Assembly (NCBI GenBank): GCA_021372535.1
Contig: JAJFUH010000228.1
Span: 1 to 53,873, forward strand
Source: a bacterium
GTDB taxonomy: Bacteria > Latescibacterota > Latescibacteria > Latescibacterales > Latescibacteraceae
DNA: 53,873 nt
Direction: 5' to 3'
Shown here: piece by piece, positions 35,931 to 47,059 of the stretch
How the letters are laid out: each line of letters opens with the position of its first letter
Numbering within the stretch: the stretch's first letter is position 1
Translations under genes and position numbers: made by a program
Notes under the pieces: generated by a model
Told to the model about the DNA's origin: nothing
What the model saw: only the letters and a program-made list of their open reading frames with translations
Database searches by the model: none

Positions 35931-37628
35931 ATGAAAAAAATTTTTTTGTTTATCATTCCGGTTCTGGCGGCTTTTTTGTTGATTCAATCAGAGCGTATCT
36001 GTGCCAACGGTTTTGAAATCCCTGCCGGAAAAAATCCGTACGCGGTCGCCACATTCGAATGTCTCGGCCTGTACTATAAAGTGGATGCGGATGAACCCGG
36101 CGAGTGCGCGGTCAGCTGCCGTAAAACGGGGACAACCGGGTGGAGGAATGTCATCCCCCTCTGGTTCGACCTCCGCGACCACGAATTCCGCGGAAGCATT
36201 GTCGGCCTCAAGCCCGACACATCGTACGATATCCGTCTGAAGTGCGGTGGAAAAGAGGTATCGTTTTCTGCGCGAACCCGGAGCGATGTCTTTCCTGTCG
36301 GGAAGACCACCTTTCTCGATGACGGCGTTACCGATCAGGAACTCCACATCACCGAAGGGGGAAATCCGGAAGGCTGGCATCTCATCACACCGGCCGATGG
36401 GGCAAAAACGGTGTTCGACTGCGAAAATTCCACCGATTACAACATTGTCATCGAGGCATCGTATGTCATCGTTCGCGGTCTCGAACTGAGAAACGCCGGT
36501 ATCCACAGTATCCTCATCCGCAAGGGGATTCACGATGTGGTTATCGAGGACTGCCGGTTCACGTTCTGGGGACGGAGCGGGGGACCACGATCGTTCGGTA
36601 ATACCGGGGGCAGCGACAGCGCCGTTTTCGCCGAGACCGGGACAGCGGGGCTTGTCGTTCAGCGCAATCTCATGGAATATCCCCGCGGGGCGAGCAACGA
36701 CTGGGATACCGGACATCCGAACGGGCCGCAGGCGGTCACCCTCATCAATTCGTTGGGCGGGAACATCATACGGTCCAACGAGATACGGTCGACCGAGGAT
36801 CACGGCTTCAATGACGGCTTCGGCGGGGGCAGCAACTACAGTTTCGAGGGCAGCCCGAACAGGGATTCCGACATCTACGGCAATATCATCTCGAATGTCT
36901 GGGACGACGCCATCGAGAGCGAGGGCGCAAACATGAATGTCCGTATCTGGGGGAACTACATACACCATACCTATCAGCATGTCGCCACCGCGGTCACCTC
37001 GCGCGGCCCGCTCTACATCTTCAGGAATATCTTCGGTCTGAGCCGCCGAACCCATGAAAATCCCCTCGGCGGAAGCATGATCAAGCTCGGTGAACGCGAC
37101 CCGTATGTCGGCGGGCGACGGTATGTCTTCCACAATACGGCACTCCAGCCGAAAGGCGCGTTTTCGGTGTTCAGCACTCATCCCTGCACGAACACCGTAT
37201 CCCGCAACAACATCTTCGACTGCCCGGGAACGCTGACCGGCCGCAGGGAACCGGCAGTACCGAGCGACCTCGATTACGACCTCTTCACGGGAATCCACCT
37301 TGTCGAGGGTTACGAAGCGCACGGTATCGGTGGAAAGCCATCGTTCGTGCCCTCGTATAATCTCGAATTTTATCTCGCCCCGACAACGACGAGAATCGAG
37401 TGGGGACAGACAAAAAACGTTCATTACGGTAAAGAGGAGAATGTCACCGACAAGATGATAACCGTACCGAACCCTGCAATCGATACCGGAATCGTCATCC
37501 CCGGATTCAATGACGACTATAAGGGAAAAGGCCCGGACCTCGGAGCGTTCGAGAACGGCAATCCGCCGCTGCGGTTCGGACGGCGCGCGGCTGACCCGGT
37601 TGTCGCTGCTCCCTGGGAGATGAAGTAA
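35931..37628 (+). CDS. Exported right-handed beta-helix protein, paralogue of the 3284 gene
   Basis: 565 residues with signal peptide (about 1-24: KKIFLFIIPVLAAFLLIQ). A fibronectin-like sandwich (about 35-120) has ECLGLYYKVDADEPGECAVSCR and TTGWRNVIPLWF. A parallel beta-helix follows (about 140-520, e.g. SYVIVRGLELRNAGIHSILI, DVVIEDCRFTFWG). It ends in PAIDTGIVIPGFNDDYKGKGPDLGAFE, matching the end of the 3284 protein. GGAGG lies 7 bases before the ATG. Likely a periplasmic or secreted polysaccharide lyase or binding protein. It stands alone between a repeat-rich zone and dnaE. Catalytic residues are not assigned. Confidence 0.88.
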   Translation: MKKIFLFIIPVLAAFLLIQSERICANGFEIPAGKNPYAVATFECLGLYYKVDADEPGECAVSCRKTGTTGWRNVIPLWFDLRDHEFRGSIVGLKPDTSYDIRLKCGGKEVSFSARTRSDVFPVGKTTFLDDGVTDQELHITEGGNPEGWHLITPADGAKTVFDCENSTDYNIVIEASYVIVRGLELRNAGIHSILIRKGIHDVVIEDCRFTFWGRSGGPRSFGNTGGSDSAVFAETGTAGLVVQRNLMEYPRGASNDWDTGHPNGPQAVTLINSLGGNIIRSNEIRSTEDHGFNDGFGGGSNYSFEGSPNRDSDIYGNIISNVWDDAIESEGANMNVRIWGNYIHHTYQHVATAVTSRGPLYIFRNIFGLSRRTHENPLGGSMIKLGERDPYVGGRRYVFHNTALQPKGAFSVFSTHPCTNTVSRNNIFDCPGTLTGRREPAVPSDLDYDLFTGIHLVEGYEAHGIGGKPSFVPSYNLEFYLAPTTTRIEWGQTKNVHYGKEENVTDKMITVPNPAIDTGIVIPGFNDDYKGKGPDLGAFENGNPPLRFGRRAADPVVAAPWEMK

Positions 37629-37681
37629 TCATCAAAAAAGGTCAATTGTCAGTTGATACAAAGACGTTGACACAAATTTTA

Positions 37682-37704
37682 AAACAGGATTGACAGGATA
37701 AAAA
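37682..37704. repeat. Dispersed ACAGGATT-type repeat
   Basis: AACAGGATTGACAGGATAAA, close to the element at 25842 and to part of the 1-1165 unit. It lies in the 344-base gap between the beta-helix gene and dnaE. Confidence 0.6.
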
Positions 37705-37740
37705 GAGTAAGAGGGCAAATAAAGAGTGATTATTATTGTA

Positions 37741-37762
37741 ATAGACTGACCGGTCAGTCTAT
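37741..37762. promoter_or_regulatory. Perfect 22-bp palindrome, TetR-type operator candidate
   Basis: ATAGACTGACC followed directly by its exact complement GGTCAGTCTAT. The symmetric core GACTGACCGGTCAGTC has the look of TetR/AcrR-family operators. It lies about 210 bases upstream of the dnaE start in AT-rich sequence with no visible TetR gene in the window. It could also be a remnant of a lost operon. With no spacer, it is unlikely to be a terminator. Confidence 0.6.
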
Positions 37763-37972
37763 CTCTCCTTATATTCGCTTCCACCACCATTCCTTATCTT
37801 CCCTTTTATCATACGCTTTTTAAATTTCCTGCCCCTGAAAAAAATAAATTTTTACACTCTTGCATTCTGCTTCTTATACCATATATTGTATGTGATGGTT
37901 CTTCAACCACGCCATTATCTACTTTTCTACCCGTAACTTTCGATTATACTTTACCATACGGATTGTATCACC

Positions 37973-41419
<3,447 letters not shown>

Positions 41420-41470
41420 AAAAATCTTTTACTTTTTGCACTCTTTCAAAAATCTCGATAGAACCTCCTC

Positions 41471-41839
41471 TTATATTATCCCCCTGATGACTTCCATACG
41501 GTCTTTTGCGTTCGGGTCGGCGACGAACAGCTTGTCGAGCTTTTCGCAGGCATAGTCTGGGCACTGTGCGCAGCTCTTGAGCTTCCTCTGACGGACGCAT
41601 GCCCTGATCCCGCACGCCGCGCACGCCGAGAACAACCGCCCCGTTTCAGACCTGCACCCGTCGCACGGCTCGATGTCCCCGGGCTTGAGCTCCATCTGGT
41701 AGTGTTCTTTGCTGACCTTGATGATAATGGCTTTCAGCTTCTCCTGCACGGCAGGGTCGGTCGTCTGAGTCAGCCAGTAAATGGGGCAGCCCTGGCACAT
41801 GAGACCGCAGTAGGCGGTCAGTTCGAGTATGTTGTTCAT
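41471..41839 (-). CDS. DUF3795 family Cys-rich protein
   Basis: 122 residues with Cys in pairs: YCGLMCQGCPIY, PCDGCRS, CAACGIRACVRQRKLKSCAQCPDYACEKL. The pattern is that of DUF3795, a small, possibly metal-binding (zinc or iron-sulfur) cytoplasmic protein of unknown role. GGAG lies 8 bases before the ATG. It stands convergent to dnaE, with 51 bases between stops. No operon partner is obvious. Confidence 0.9.
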   Translation of the reverse strand: MNNILELTAYCGLMCQGCPIYWLTQTTDPAVQEKLKAIIIKVSKEHYQMELKPGDIEPCDGCRSETGRLFSACAACGIRACVRQRKLKSCAQCPDYACEKLDKLFVADPNAKDRMEVIRGII

Positions 41840-41930
41840 GGTAAACTCCGCATCGTCAATGTTTGTGGATTTAATGTTGTCTTTATCTCAATAATAACAA
41901 TGTGCTATACCGTTATTCCTGCTTTTTCAT

Positions 41931-42031
41931 AATCCCCCTCGGCTTCGCCGTATCCCCCTTATAAAACAAAGGGGGAGCCCACCATTTCCCTCCCCTTAAA
42001 AAGTGGGGATGCCGGAAGGCAGGGGGGATCT
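41931..42031. repeat. Dispersed 'ATCCCCCT...' inverted-repeat element
   Basis: Contains TCCCCCTT-ataaaaca-AAGGGGGA (41953-41976), then TCCCCTTAAAAAGTGGGGA, flanked by ATCCCCCTC on the left and GGGGGGATC on the right. This long composite palindrome lies between DUF3795 and rmuC and looks like a small non-coding mobile or filler element. Confidence 0.7.
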
Positions 42032-42053
42032 TCTTTTTAGAAAACAACGTAAC

Positions 42054-43298
42054 TTATTGTACTTCCCTGTCGTCTTCGCTCCCCTCGTCGAGCAGCACCT
42101 GCCCGTCCTCCTCAAAGCTCTCGACCGGCAGGCCCCGGTGCTTGCGAAGCTCCTCGATCTCGTGGAGGGGACGGTCGAGCTGACGGCGACGGGTCGTGGT
42201 GAGATACTCGAATTCCTTCTGGGCGTCCTCGATGCGCTTGCCTAGCTTTTCAAGGCTTTTGACGAAATTATCCCACTGCTTCTTGAACGAGCCCAACAGC
42301 GACAGTATCCTGTTCGAGGTCTGTTCGAGCGCGAAATTGTCGACCGCCACCCTGATGACCGCAAGCACGGCAAAGAGCGTGAACGGCGAGCACAGGATGA
42401 CCCGCTTTTTCAATCCCTCGTCGACAAGCGCCGAGTCCTGCTCCTGGATATACGCATAAATCTGCTCGTTCGGGATGAACAGGAGAGCATAATCCACCGT
42501 GCTCTGTTCGGGATCGATATAGTCGCGTGTCGTGATCTCGAAAATCCTGTTTTTGACATCCCTGAGGAAGTTTTTCCGGTATGTTTCACGGTCGGAATCG
42601 GATTCCGCATCGAGGAGCCTGATGTAGTTGTCGTATGGGAACTTGACATCCATGTTGAGCTTGAGGCCCCGGGGAAGCCAGAAGGTGAAATCGGGTCGGT
42701 CGCCGGAGCCTTCCACGGCTTTCTGCTTCACATAGTTGACGTTCTCGATGAAACCGGCCAGCCTGAGCACATCGTCGGCCATGCGCTCGCCCCACTGCCC
42801 GCGCGTCCTCGAATGCGCAAGCGCCTCACGGAGCGATTCGGTGGTCCTGATGAGCTCGATCGTCCGCTTCCCGGTCTCTTCGAGGCGGTTCGAGAGCTCG
42901 CCGAATTTCTGCACACGGTCTTTTTCGAGGTCGCTGACGAGCTTTGAAACGCTGTCGAGCTTTGTTGTCATACTCTGGAGCTGCTGGTCGATGAGTTCCT
43001 TTTTAGAGTCGAGCTCCTTTGTGTGAACGGTGCGCTCGGACTCGAACCGCTCCTTGGCTATCGTGAAAAACTGGTCGGTCGTCTTCGAGAGGGCATCATT
43101 GGACAGGTTTCCGAAGTTTACCTTGAGATACTCGAAAAACGCGTCGCGCTCCTGTTTACGCTGTTCTTCCGACCCGGCGAACATCTCTTCCGCAAGCTCG
43201 CGGGCTGTTTTCACCCGTGTAATCTTCAGGATATACGCAACGGAGATTCCCAGAAAGAATCCGGCGACAAGCGCGGCGATCACCGCTATATTGGACAT
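42054..43298 (-). CDS. rmuC: RmuC family DNA recombination protein
   Basis: About 414 residues from the ATG at 43298; AAAGG lies 7 bases before it. The frame continues to 43331, but those residues come partly from REP sequence. It has an N-terminal membrane helix (MSNIAVIAALVAGFFLGISVAYIL), a long coiled coil (about 35-160), then the RmuC core with SRTRGQWGERMADDVLRLAGF, RPDFTFWLPRGLKLNMDVKFPYDNY and YALLFIPNEQIYAYI, the restriction-endonuclease-like fold of the family. It is thought to limit inversions or process DNA ends, but the activity is not settled. An acidic tail closes it. Confidence 0.96.
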   Translation of the reverse strand: MSNIAVIAALVAGFFLGISVAYILKITRVKTARELAEEMFAGSEEQRKQERDAFFEYLKVNFGNLSNDALSKTTDQFFTIAKERFESERTVHTKELDSKKELIDQQLQSMTTKLDSVSKLVSDLEKDRVQKFGELSNRLEETGKRTIELIRTTESLREALAHSRTRGQWGERMADDVLRLAGFIENVNYVKQKAVEGSGDRPDFTFWLPRGLKLNMDVKFPYDNYIRLLDAESDSDRETYRKNFLRDVKNRIFEITTRDYIDPEQSTVDYALLFIPNEQIYAYIQEQDSALVDEGLKKRVILCSPFTLFAVLAVIRVAVDNFALEQTSNRILSLLGSFKKQWDNFVKSLEKLGKRIEDAQKEFEYLTTTRRRQLDRPLHEIEELRKHRGLPVESFEEDGQVLLDEGSEDDREVQ

Positions 43299-43321
43299 GA
43301 TGAGCCTTTCCCTTCCAAAGA

Positions 43322-43374
43322 GGGTAACCACAGGGGGTTACCCCTACAGTCAGATAATCACGGGGGGTTACCCC
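43322..43374. repeat. Two REP palindromes in tandem
   Basis: The first is GGGTAACC-acaggg-GGTTACCC (43322-43343), perfect. The second (about 43353-43374) keeps acgggg-GGTTACCCC, but its left arm is degraded to GATAATC. Both are followed by CCTAC. They lie just upstream of rmuC. Confidence 0.85.
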
Positions 43375-43472
43375 TACAAATAATGAAATGAACAGACAAT
43401 TATTTCGTTATATATAATACCAAAAATAAACAAATATACAGTTATTTTCTTACCCATAAACTCTTTTCACTC

Positions 43473-45854
43473 TCATTTCACCGGTTCGAGAATCAGCGTC
43501 CCGGCAGCGTTTTTCTCTATATCCGCCCGCTCCATGAGAACCGGATGGTACGCGCCGCTGAGCCACAGAGGAGTCTGGTTGTCATAAAACCGGCTGTTGA
43601 ACTGGCCCGAACATCCCGTAGTCAGCACACGGACATCGTTGGCATGATCGGCAAAGTCCGTAATCTGGCGCGTGGAAGTCCCGCTGCCGTTCATATAGGG
43701 CTTCAGGAAATCGAATCCCGCGGCATTGATCGTTTCACTGTTCCCCCCGCGTGAAAAAGGCCCGATATCGAAAATTTTACTCAGCCCGGAAACATTCCTG
43801 AAAACGAGATGACCGGAAACGTGTTCGTGGAGTTTGCCCCACTGCCATTTTTCCATGTTTCCCCCGAAACGTTCCCTGAGATCGAAAACAGCCTGAGCTG
43901 TGCTTCTGATGATTATCTCGTCACGGGTTTCCGTTTTGTCCGGTGTGGAGACATCATCGAACCAGCGGGAATTTTCATTTGCCAGAATAGTGTCAAACCC
44001 TTTACGCATGTTATGATCATAAAAGAGATCATCACCCATCTCGTCACGAAAAATATTTTCGAACAGCTTTACCTGGATTGCATGAAAAATACATGCTGCA
44101 ACACTGTTTTTATCGGTGACGAAATCCCATGTCTTGAGATACACGATCGCCCGTTTTACATCGGAATCGGGATTCGTATCGGTTTCGAGCGCCTGAAGAA
44201 TAACCGGGGTTGTTTCACTGGCCTCTATTGAATATAAATCATTCTGGATGATCATGTTGTCTTCGAATGAAAGCCTGTTTTTTCCAAGAATGCAGTCGGT
44301 AATGCGCTGGGCACGGTATTTCGAGACAAAATAACGGCTGATGTAATAGGGATAATCGTCGGGAACGGTCTTATTGTTGGCGGTGACGATATACCCGCAT
44401 TCCGGGTTATAAAGGTGGGGATTCTGTTCGAACGGAACGTACCCCTGCCATTCATGGAGACCATCCCATCCGGGCAGCGGAAAAGGACCGTCCCCCTTCT
44501 GTGCGCGAATGGGGATACGCCCGGAGCTGTAATACCCGATATTTCCGAGCCTGTCCGCATAATGGATATTCTGCGTGGGGCCATGATAACGGCGGACAGC
44601 ATCGGTGAACTCCTTCCAGTTTCGGGCTTTCATGATACCTGTAAAACACTGGATTCCGCCAAGACTGTCATTCATCGTCCACCGCATGGACAGAACGTCC
44701 TTCACACCCTTTTTCACGTCATTGACAATCGGGCCGTGACGGGTGATAAGAATCTCCTTTGTAACCGGCTCTTTACCTTTGACATTGATGACCGCATTGA
44801 CAACCTTCATATCTTCCCATTTGCCCTCGAAGAGATATTGCCGGGGATTGTCCGGGTTGATTTTCTCGATATAATAATCAACGTCATCCACCATAAAATT
44901 AGTCGGGCCCCACGCGATGTCCCTGTTGTTCCCGGTCAAAATAACGGGAAAGCCGGGAATACTCACACCGATTACATCAAAATCTTCCGCCTTCATATGA
45001 ATCTCGTACCAGATCGAAGGCGTGGAAAGGGCAAGATGCGGATCGCTGCAGAGAATGGGTTTCCCGGAGGTTGTCTTTTTCCCCGAAAGAACCCATCCGT
45101 TGCTGCCGCCGACAAAATCAAAGCGCAGCGGGGCAATGTCGGCAAGCTTCCACCGGGGAATCAGGGAAGCAGCTCCTTCCCCGCCGAACCGCACGCCTTC
45201 GGGCACAATCGTGGGACCGTCGCTCGAATAGGGGGGCATAGCTTCGTCAGCCATCTCCGGGCCGACCCTGGTGACGAGCTTCAGCAGGTTGATATCACCG
45301 CTCCAGCCTGTCTGGAGGACATTGGCCATATAGAGGTGGATATATATACCATCGGTTATCTTCCAGGGTTCGGGCCTGTAGCCGAGAAGCAGGAATTCGA
45401 CCGGGAGCGAATTATGGTGGGTCTCGATAAAAGCGTTGACTCCCTCGGTATAGGCTTCCATGATATCGCGGTATTCACCCGTAAGCGCAGAATCGGCGCG
45501 GTCTTCGGGCCACATTGCAGAAAATATCCTGAGAACATGATCGGTCGGTACGAGCTTCTCACCGAGAATCTCGGAGAGCTCTCCCCTACCGACACGGCGG
45601 AGAAAATCCATCTGAAAGAGCCTGTCCTGCGCCATGACATACCCGGCGGAAAAGTAAAGGTCGCGACTGTTCGCAGCAAAAATATGCGGCACACCCCAGG
45701 TATCCCTGATAACCTCGACGTTGCCGGATATTCCCCTGACCGGGACAGCGCCATCGATTACGGGAAGGGTAGTCCTGAGAAAAATGTAAACCGCTGTTGT
45801 CATCATAAGAATAATCGAACACGCGATGACAGCGACGTACATGAGAAATTTCAT
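43473..45854 (-). CDS. Penicillin acylase family (S45) Ntn-hydrolase
   Basis: 793 residues. An N-terminal signal anchor (about 3-27) is followed by NVEVIRDTWGVPHIFAANSRDLYFSAGYVMAQDRLFQMDFLRR, the classic start of the alpha chain. The nucleophile is Ser251 in FVGGSNGWVLSG, where autocleavage would make the beta chain; SGKPILCSDPHLALSTPSIWYE and GFPVILTGNNRDIAWGPTN follow as in other members. Such enzymes hydrolyse amide bonds of N-acyl compounds such as acyl-homoserine lactones or acyl peptides in the periplasm. AAAGGAG lies 6 bases before the ATG. It stands alone. Substrate unknown. Confidence 0.95.
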   Translation of the reverse strand: MKFLMYVAVIACSIILMMTTAVYIFLRTTLPVIDGAVPVRGISGNVEVIRDTWGVPHIFAANSRDLYFSAGYVMAQDRLFQMDFLRRVGRGELSEILGEKLVPTDHVLRIFSAMWPEDRADSALTGEYRDIMEAYTEGVNAFIETHHNSLPVEFLLLGYRPEPWKITDGIYIHLYMANVLQTGWSGDINLLKLVTRVGPEMADEAMPPYSSDGPTIVPEGVRFGGEGAASLIPRWKLADIAPLRFDFVGGSNGWVLSGKKTTSGKPILCSDPHLALSTPSIWYEIHMKAEDFDVIGVSIPGFPVILTGNNRDIAWGPTNFMVDDVDYYIEKINPDNPRQYLFEGKWEDMKVVNAVINVKGKEPVTKEILITRHGPIVNDVKKGVKDVLSMRWTMNDSLGGIQCFTGIMKARNWKEFTDAVRRYHGPTQNIHYADRLGNIGYYSSGRIPIRAQKGDGPFPLPGWDGLHEWQGYVPFEQNPHLYNPECGYIVTANNKTVPDDYPYYISRYFVSKYRAQRITDCILGKNRLSFEDNMIIQNDLYSIEASETTPVILQALETDTNPDSDVKRAIVYLKTWDFVTDKNSVAACIFHAIQVKLFENIFRDEMGDDLFYDHNMRKGFDTILANENSRWFDDVSTPDKTETRDEIIIRSTAQAVFDLRERFGGNMEKWQWGKLHEHVSGHLVFRNVSGLSKIFDIGPFSRGGNSETINAAGFDFLKPYMNGSGTSTRQITDFADHANDVRVLTTGCSGQFNSRFYDNQTPLWLSGAYHPVLMERADIEKNAAGTLILEPVK

Positions 45855-45997
45855 ATAATTCTCCTTTACAGGAAAAATCTGCCATGAGTTACTTCAAAAA
45901 TCTGTCATCGACGAAGAAAGAATTCGAATTCCCATTTTTCTTGCAAAATTCAAACCGAGATTGTAGCTTATATATCCAATAAACAGGAATGGTTGCC

Positions 45998-46177
45998 ATG
46001 AAAAAAAAGCCGTTCATAGGTGTCACCTTCAAGTGCTGCAACGTCTATTCGAGAGTCTATCTCAACAAGACAGGCACGGCATATGAAGGAACATGCCCCC
46101 GCTGTTACCGAAAACGTGTCGTCATAAAAATAGTGGAAAATGGTGGAACAGCGGCACAGTTTTTCGAGGCGGAATGA
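45998..46177 (+). CDS. Small Cys-rich (CC...CPRC) protein
   Basis: 59 residues from the ATG at 45998; CAGGAA lies about 9 bases upstream, and an in-frame ATG at 45989 would add three. FKCCNVYSRVYLNKTGTAYEG plus TCPRCYRK gives two Cys pairs about 24 apart, likely a small zinc ribbon. Similar small proteins occur widely in uncultured bacteria, but I know no function. It is divergent from the acylase and precedes the rpmH block. Confidence 0.72.
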   Translation: MKKKPFIGVTFKCCNVYSRVYLNKTGTAYEGTCPRCYRKRVVIKIVENGGTAAQFFEAE

Positions 46178-46226
46178 CCTGTTTATGAACAACACAGCCA
46201 GATCTCTTCATAATTCAAAACAAAAC

Positions 46227-46256
46227 TTGACTTCAACAATATATATTACGTATATT
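46227..46256 (+). promoter_or_regulatory. Candidate promoter of the rpmH operon
   Basis: TTGACT (46227-46232) and TATATT (46251-46256) with an 18-base gap, in very AT-rich sequence about 75 bases before rpmH. A TATAAT-like string follows a few bases on and could be an alternative -10. Confidence 0.55.
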
Positions 46257-46330
46257 ATATAATCTATAAGAGATTCTCTTTGAAAGCCAAAAAATAATTC
46301 ATATATAATGTATGCAGAAAGGTTTTAACC

Positions 46331-46474
46331 ATGAAAAGAACATTTCAGCCCTCAAACCGTAAAAAAGTCAACAAGCACGGATTCAGATTACGAATGTCCA
46401 CAAAGGACGGCAGAAAAGTACTGTCCCGGAGAAGGAAAAAGGGCAGAAAGTCCCTGACTCCGTCAGACCGTTGA
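46331..46474 (+). CDS. rpmH: 50S ribosomal protein L34 (bL34)
   Basis: 47 residues, [20 protein letters not shown] followed by [20 protein letters not shown]; all typical bL34 features are present, with a short extra tail SLTPSDR. GAAAGG lies about 7 bases before the ATG. It is the first gene of the rpmH-rnpA-yidD-yidC-mnmE block, which in most bacteria lies near the chromosome origin. No dnaA lies immediately upstream, unlike the classic order. Confidence 0.97.
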   Translation: MKRTFQPSNRKKVNKHGFRLRMSTKDGRKVLSRRRKKGRKSLTPSDR

Positions 46475-46478
46475 TATC

Positions 46479-46814
46479 ATGTATTTCAGCCTGAACTCCG
46501 GAACGATACAGAAAATCAAACGTTTCGGAAAAACATACCGCTCAGAAACCGTATCGGTCAAATTCCTTTCGGAAAATCAATACCGGTATTCACCAGTCAT
46601 ATCAAAGAAACAGGGTAACGCGGTACAACGAAACCGGATAAAAAGAATTATCAGGGATATAATGACCTCCGGTAGAATAAATTATCCGAAAGGTATGTAT
46701 ATAATATATCTCAACGCTCCGTGTTCAGATGCAAAACGAGATATTCTGCTGCATGAGATCAATGTACTTATTGAGAATATTAAAACAAGGAATTTGACAA
46801 TCCCGCAGAAATAA
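46479..46814 (+). CDS. rnpA: Ribonuclease P protein component
   Basis: 111 residues, usual length. The RNA-binding motif GNAVQRNRIKRIIRD is intact, and the N-terminus (IKRFGKTYRSETVSVKFL) fits the family. It assists the RNase P RNA in trimming tRNA 5' ends. It starts 4 bases after the rpmH stop, so the two are coupled; there is no separate Shine-Dalgarno. The RNase P RNA itself is not in the window. Confidence 0.95.
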   Translation: MYFSLNSGTIQKIKRFGKTYRSETVSVKFLSENQYRYSPVISKKQGNAVQRNRIKRIIRDIMTSGRINYPKGMYIIYLNAPCSDAKRDILLHEINVLIENIKTRNLTIPQK

Positions 46815-46843
46815 AAAAAAACCGATGATGTGAATTCTTTGCT

Positions 46844-47053
46844 ATGGCAGTCAGACTGCTCATTTTTTTTATAAAAATGTACCAGCGCTCAATTTCACCT
46901 TTCCTGGGACAGAATTGCAGATTTTATCCCACGTGTTCGGATTATGCGGTACTGGCTTTGCAACAGCATGGTTTTTTTAAAGGTACCATGAAATCAATCT
47001 GGCGAATTTTAAGATGCAATCCGTTTAATAAGGGCGGTATCGATTACCCGTAG
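46844..47053 (+). CDS. yidD: Membrane protein insertion efficiency factor YidD
   Basis: 69 residues with [22 protein letters not shown] then [38 protein letters not shown], the full family pattern with its Cys residues. An amphipathic N-terminal helix attaches it to the inner membrane, where it helps YidC-dependent insertion. It lies 29 bases after rnpA and 6 before yidC. Confidence 0.96.
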   Translation: MAVRLLIFFIKMYQRSISPFLGQNCRFYPTCSDYAVLALQQHGFFKGTMKSIWRILRCNPFNKGGIDYP

Positions 47054-47059
47054 GAAATA

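Noticed and set aside
35988-37424. 478-codon minus-strand ORF opposite the beta-helix gene
   Set aside because: Antisense shadow; the plus-strand protein has signal peptide, repeats and GGAGG site.
43480-43495. tRNA T-arm-like GGTTCGAGAATC
   Set aside because: It lies in the 3' end of the acylase coding region, and no acceptor or anticodon stems fit around it.
44415-45887. 490-codon plus-strand ORF opposite the penicillin acylase gene
   Set aside because: Antisense shadow of a gene with an intact Ntn nucleophile and a good ribosome site.
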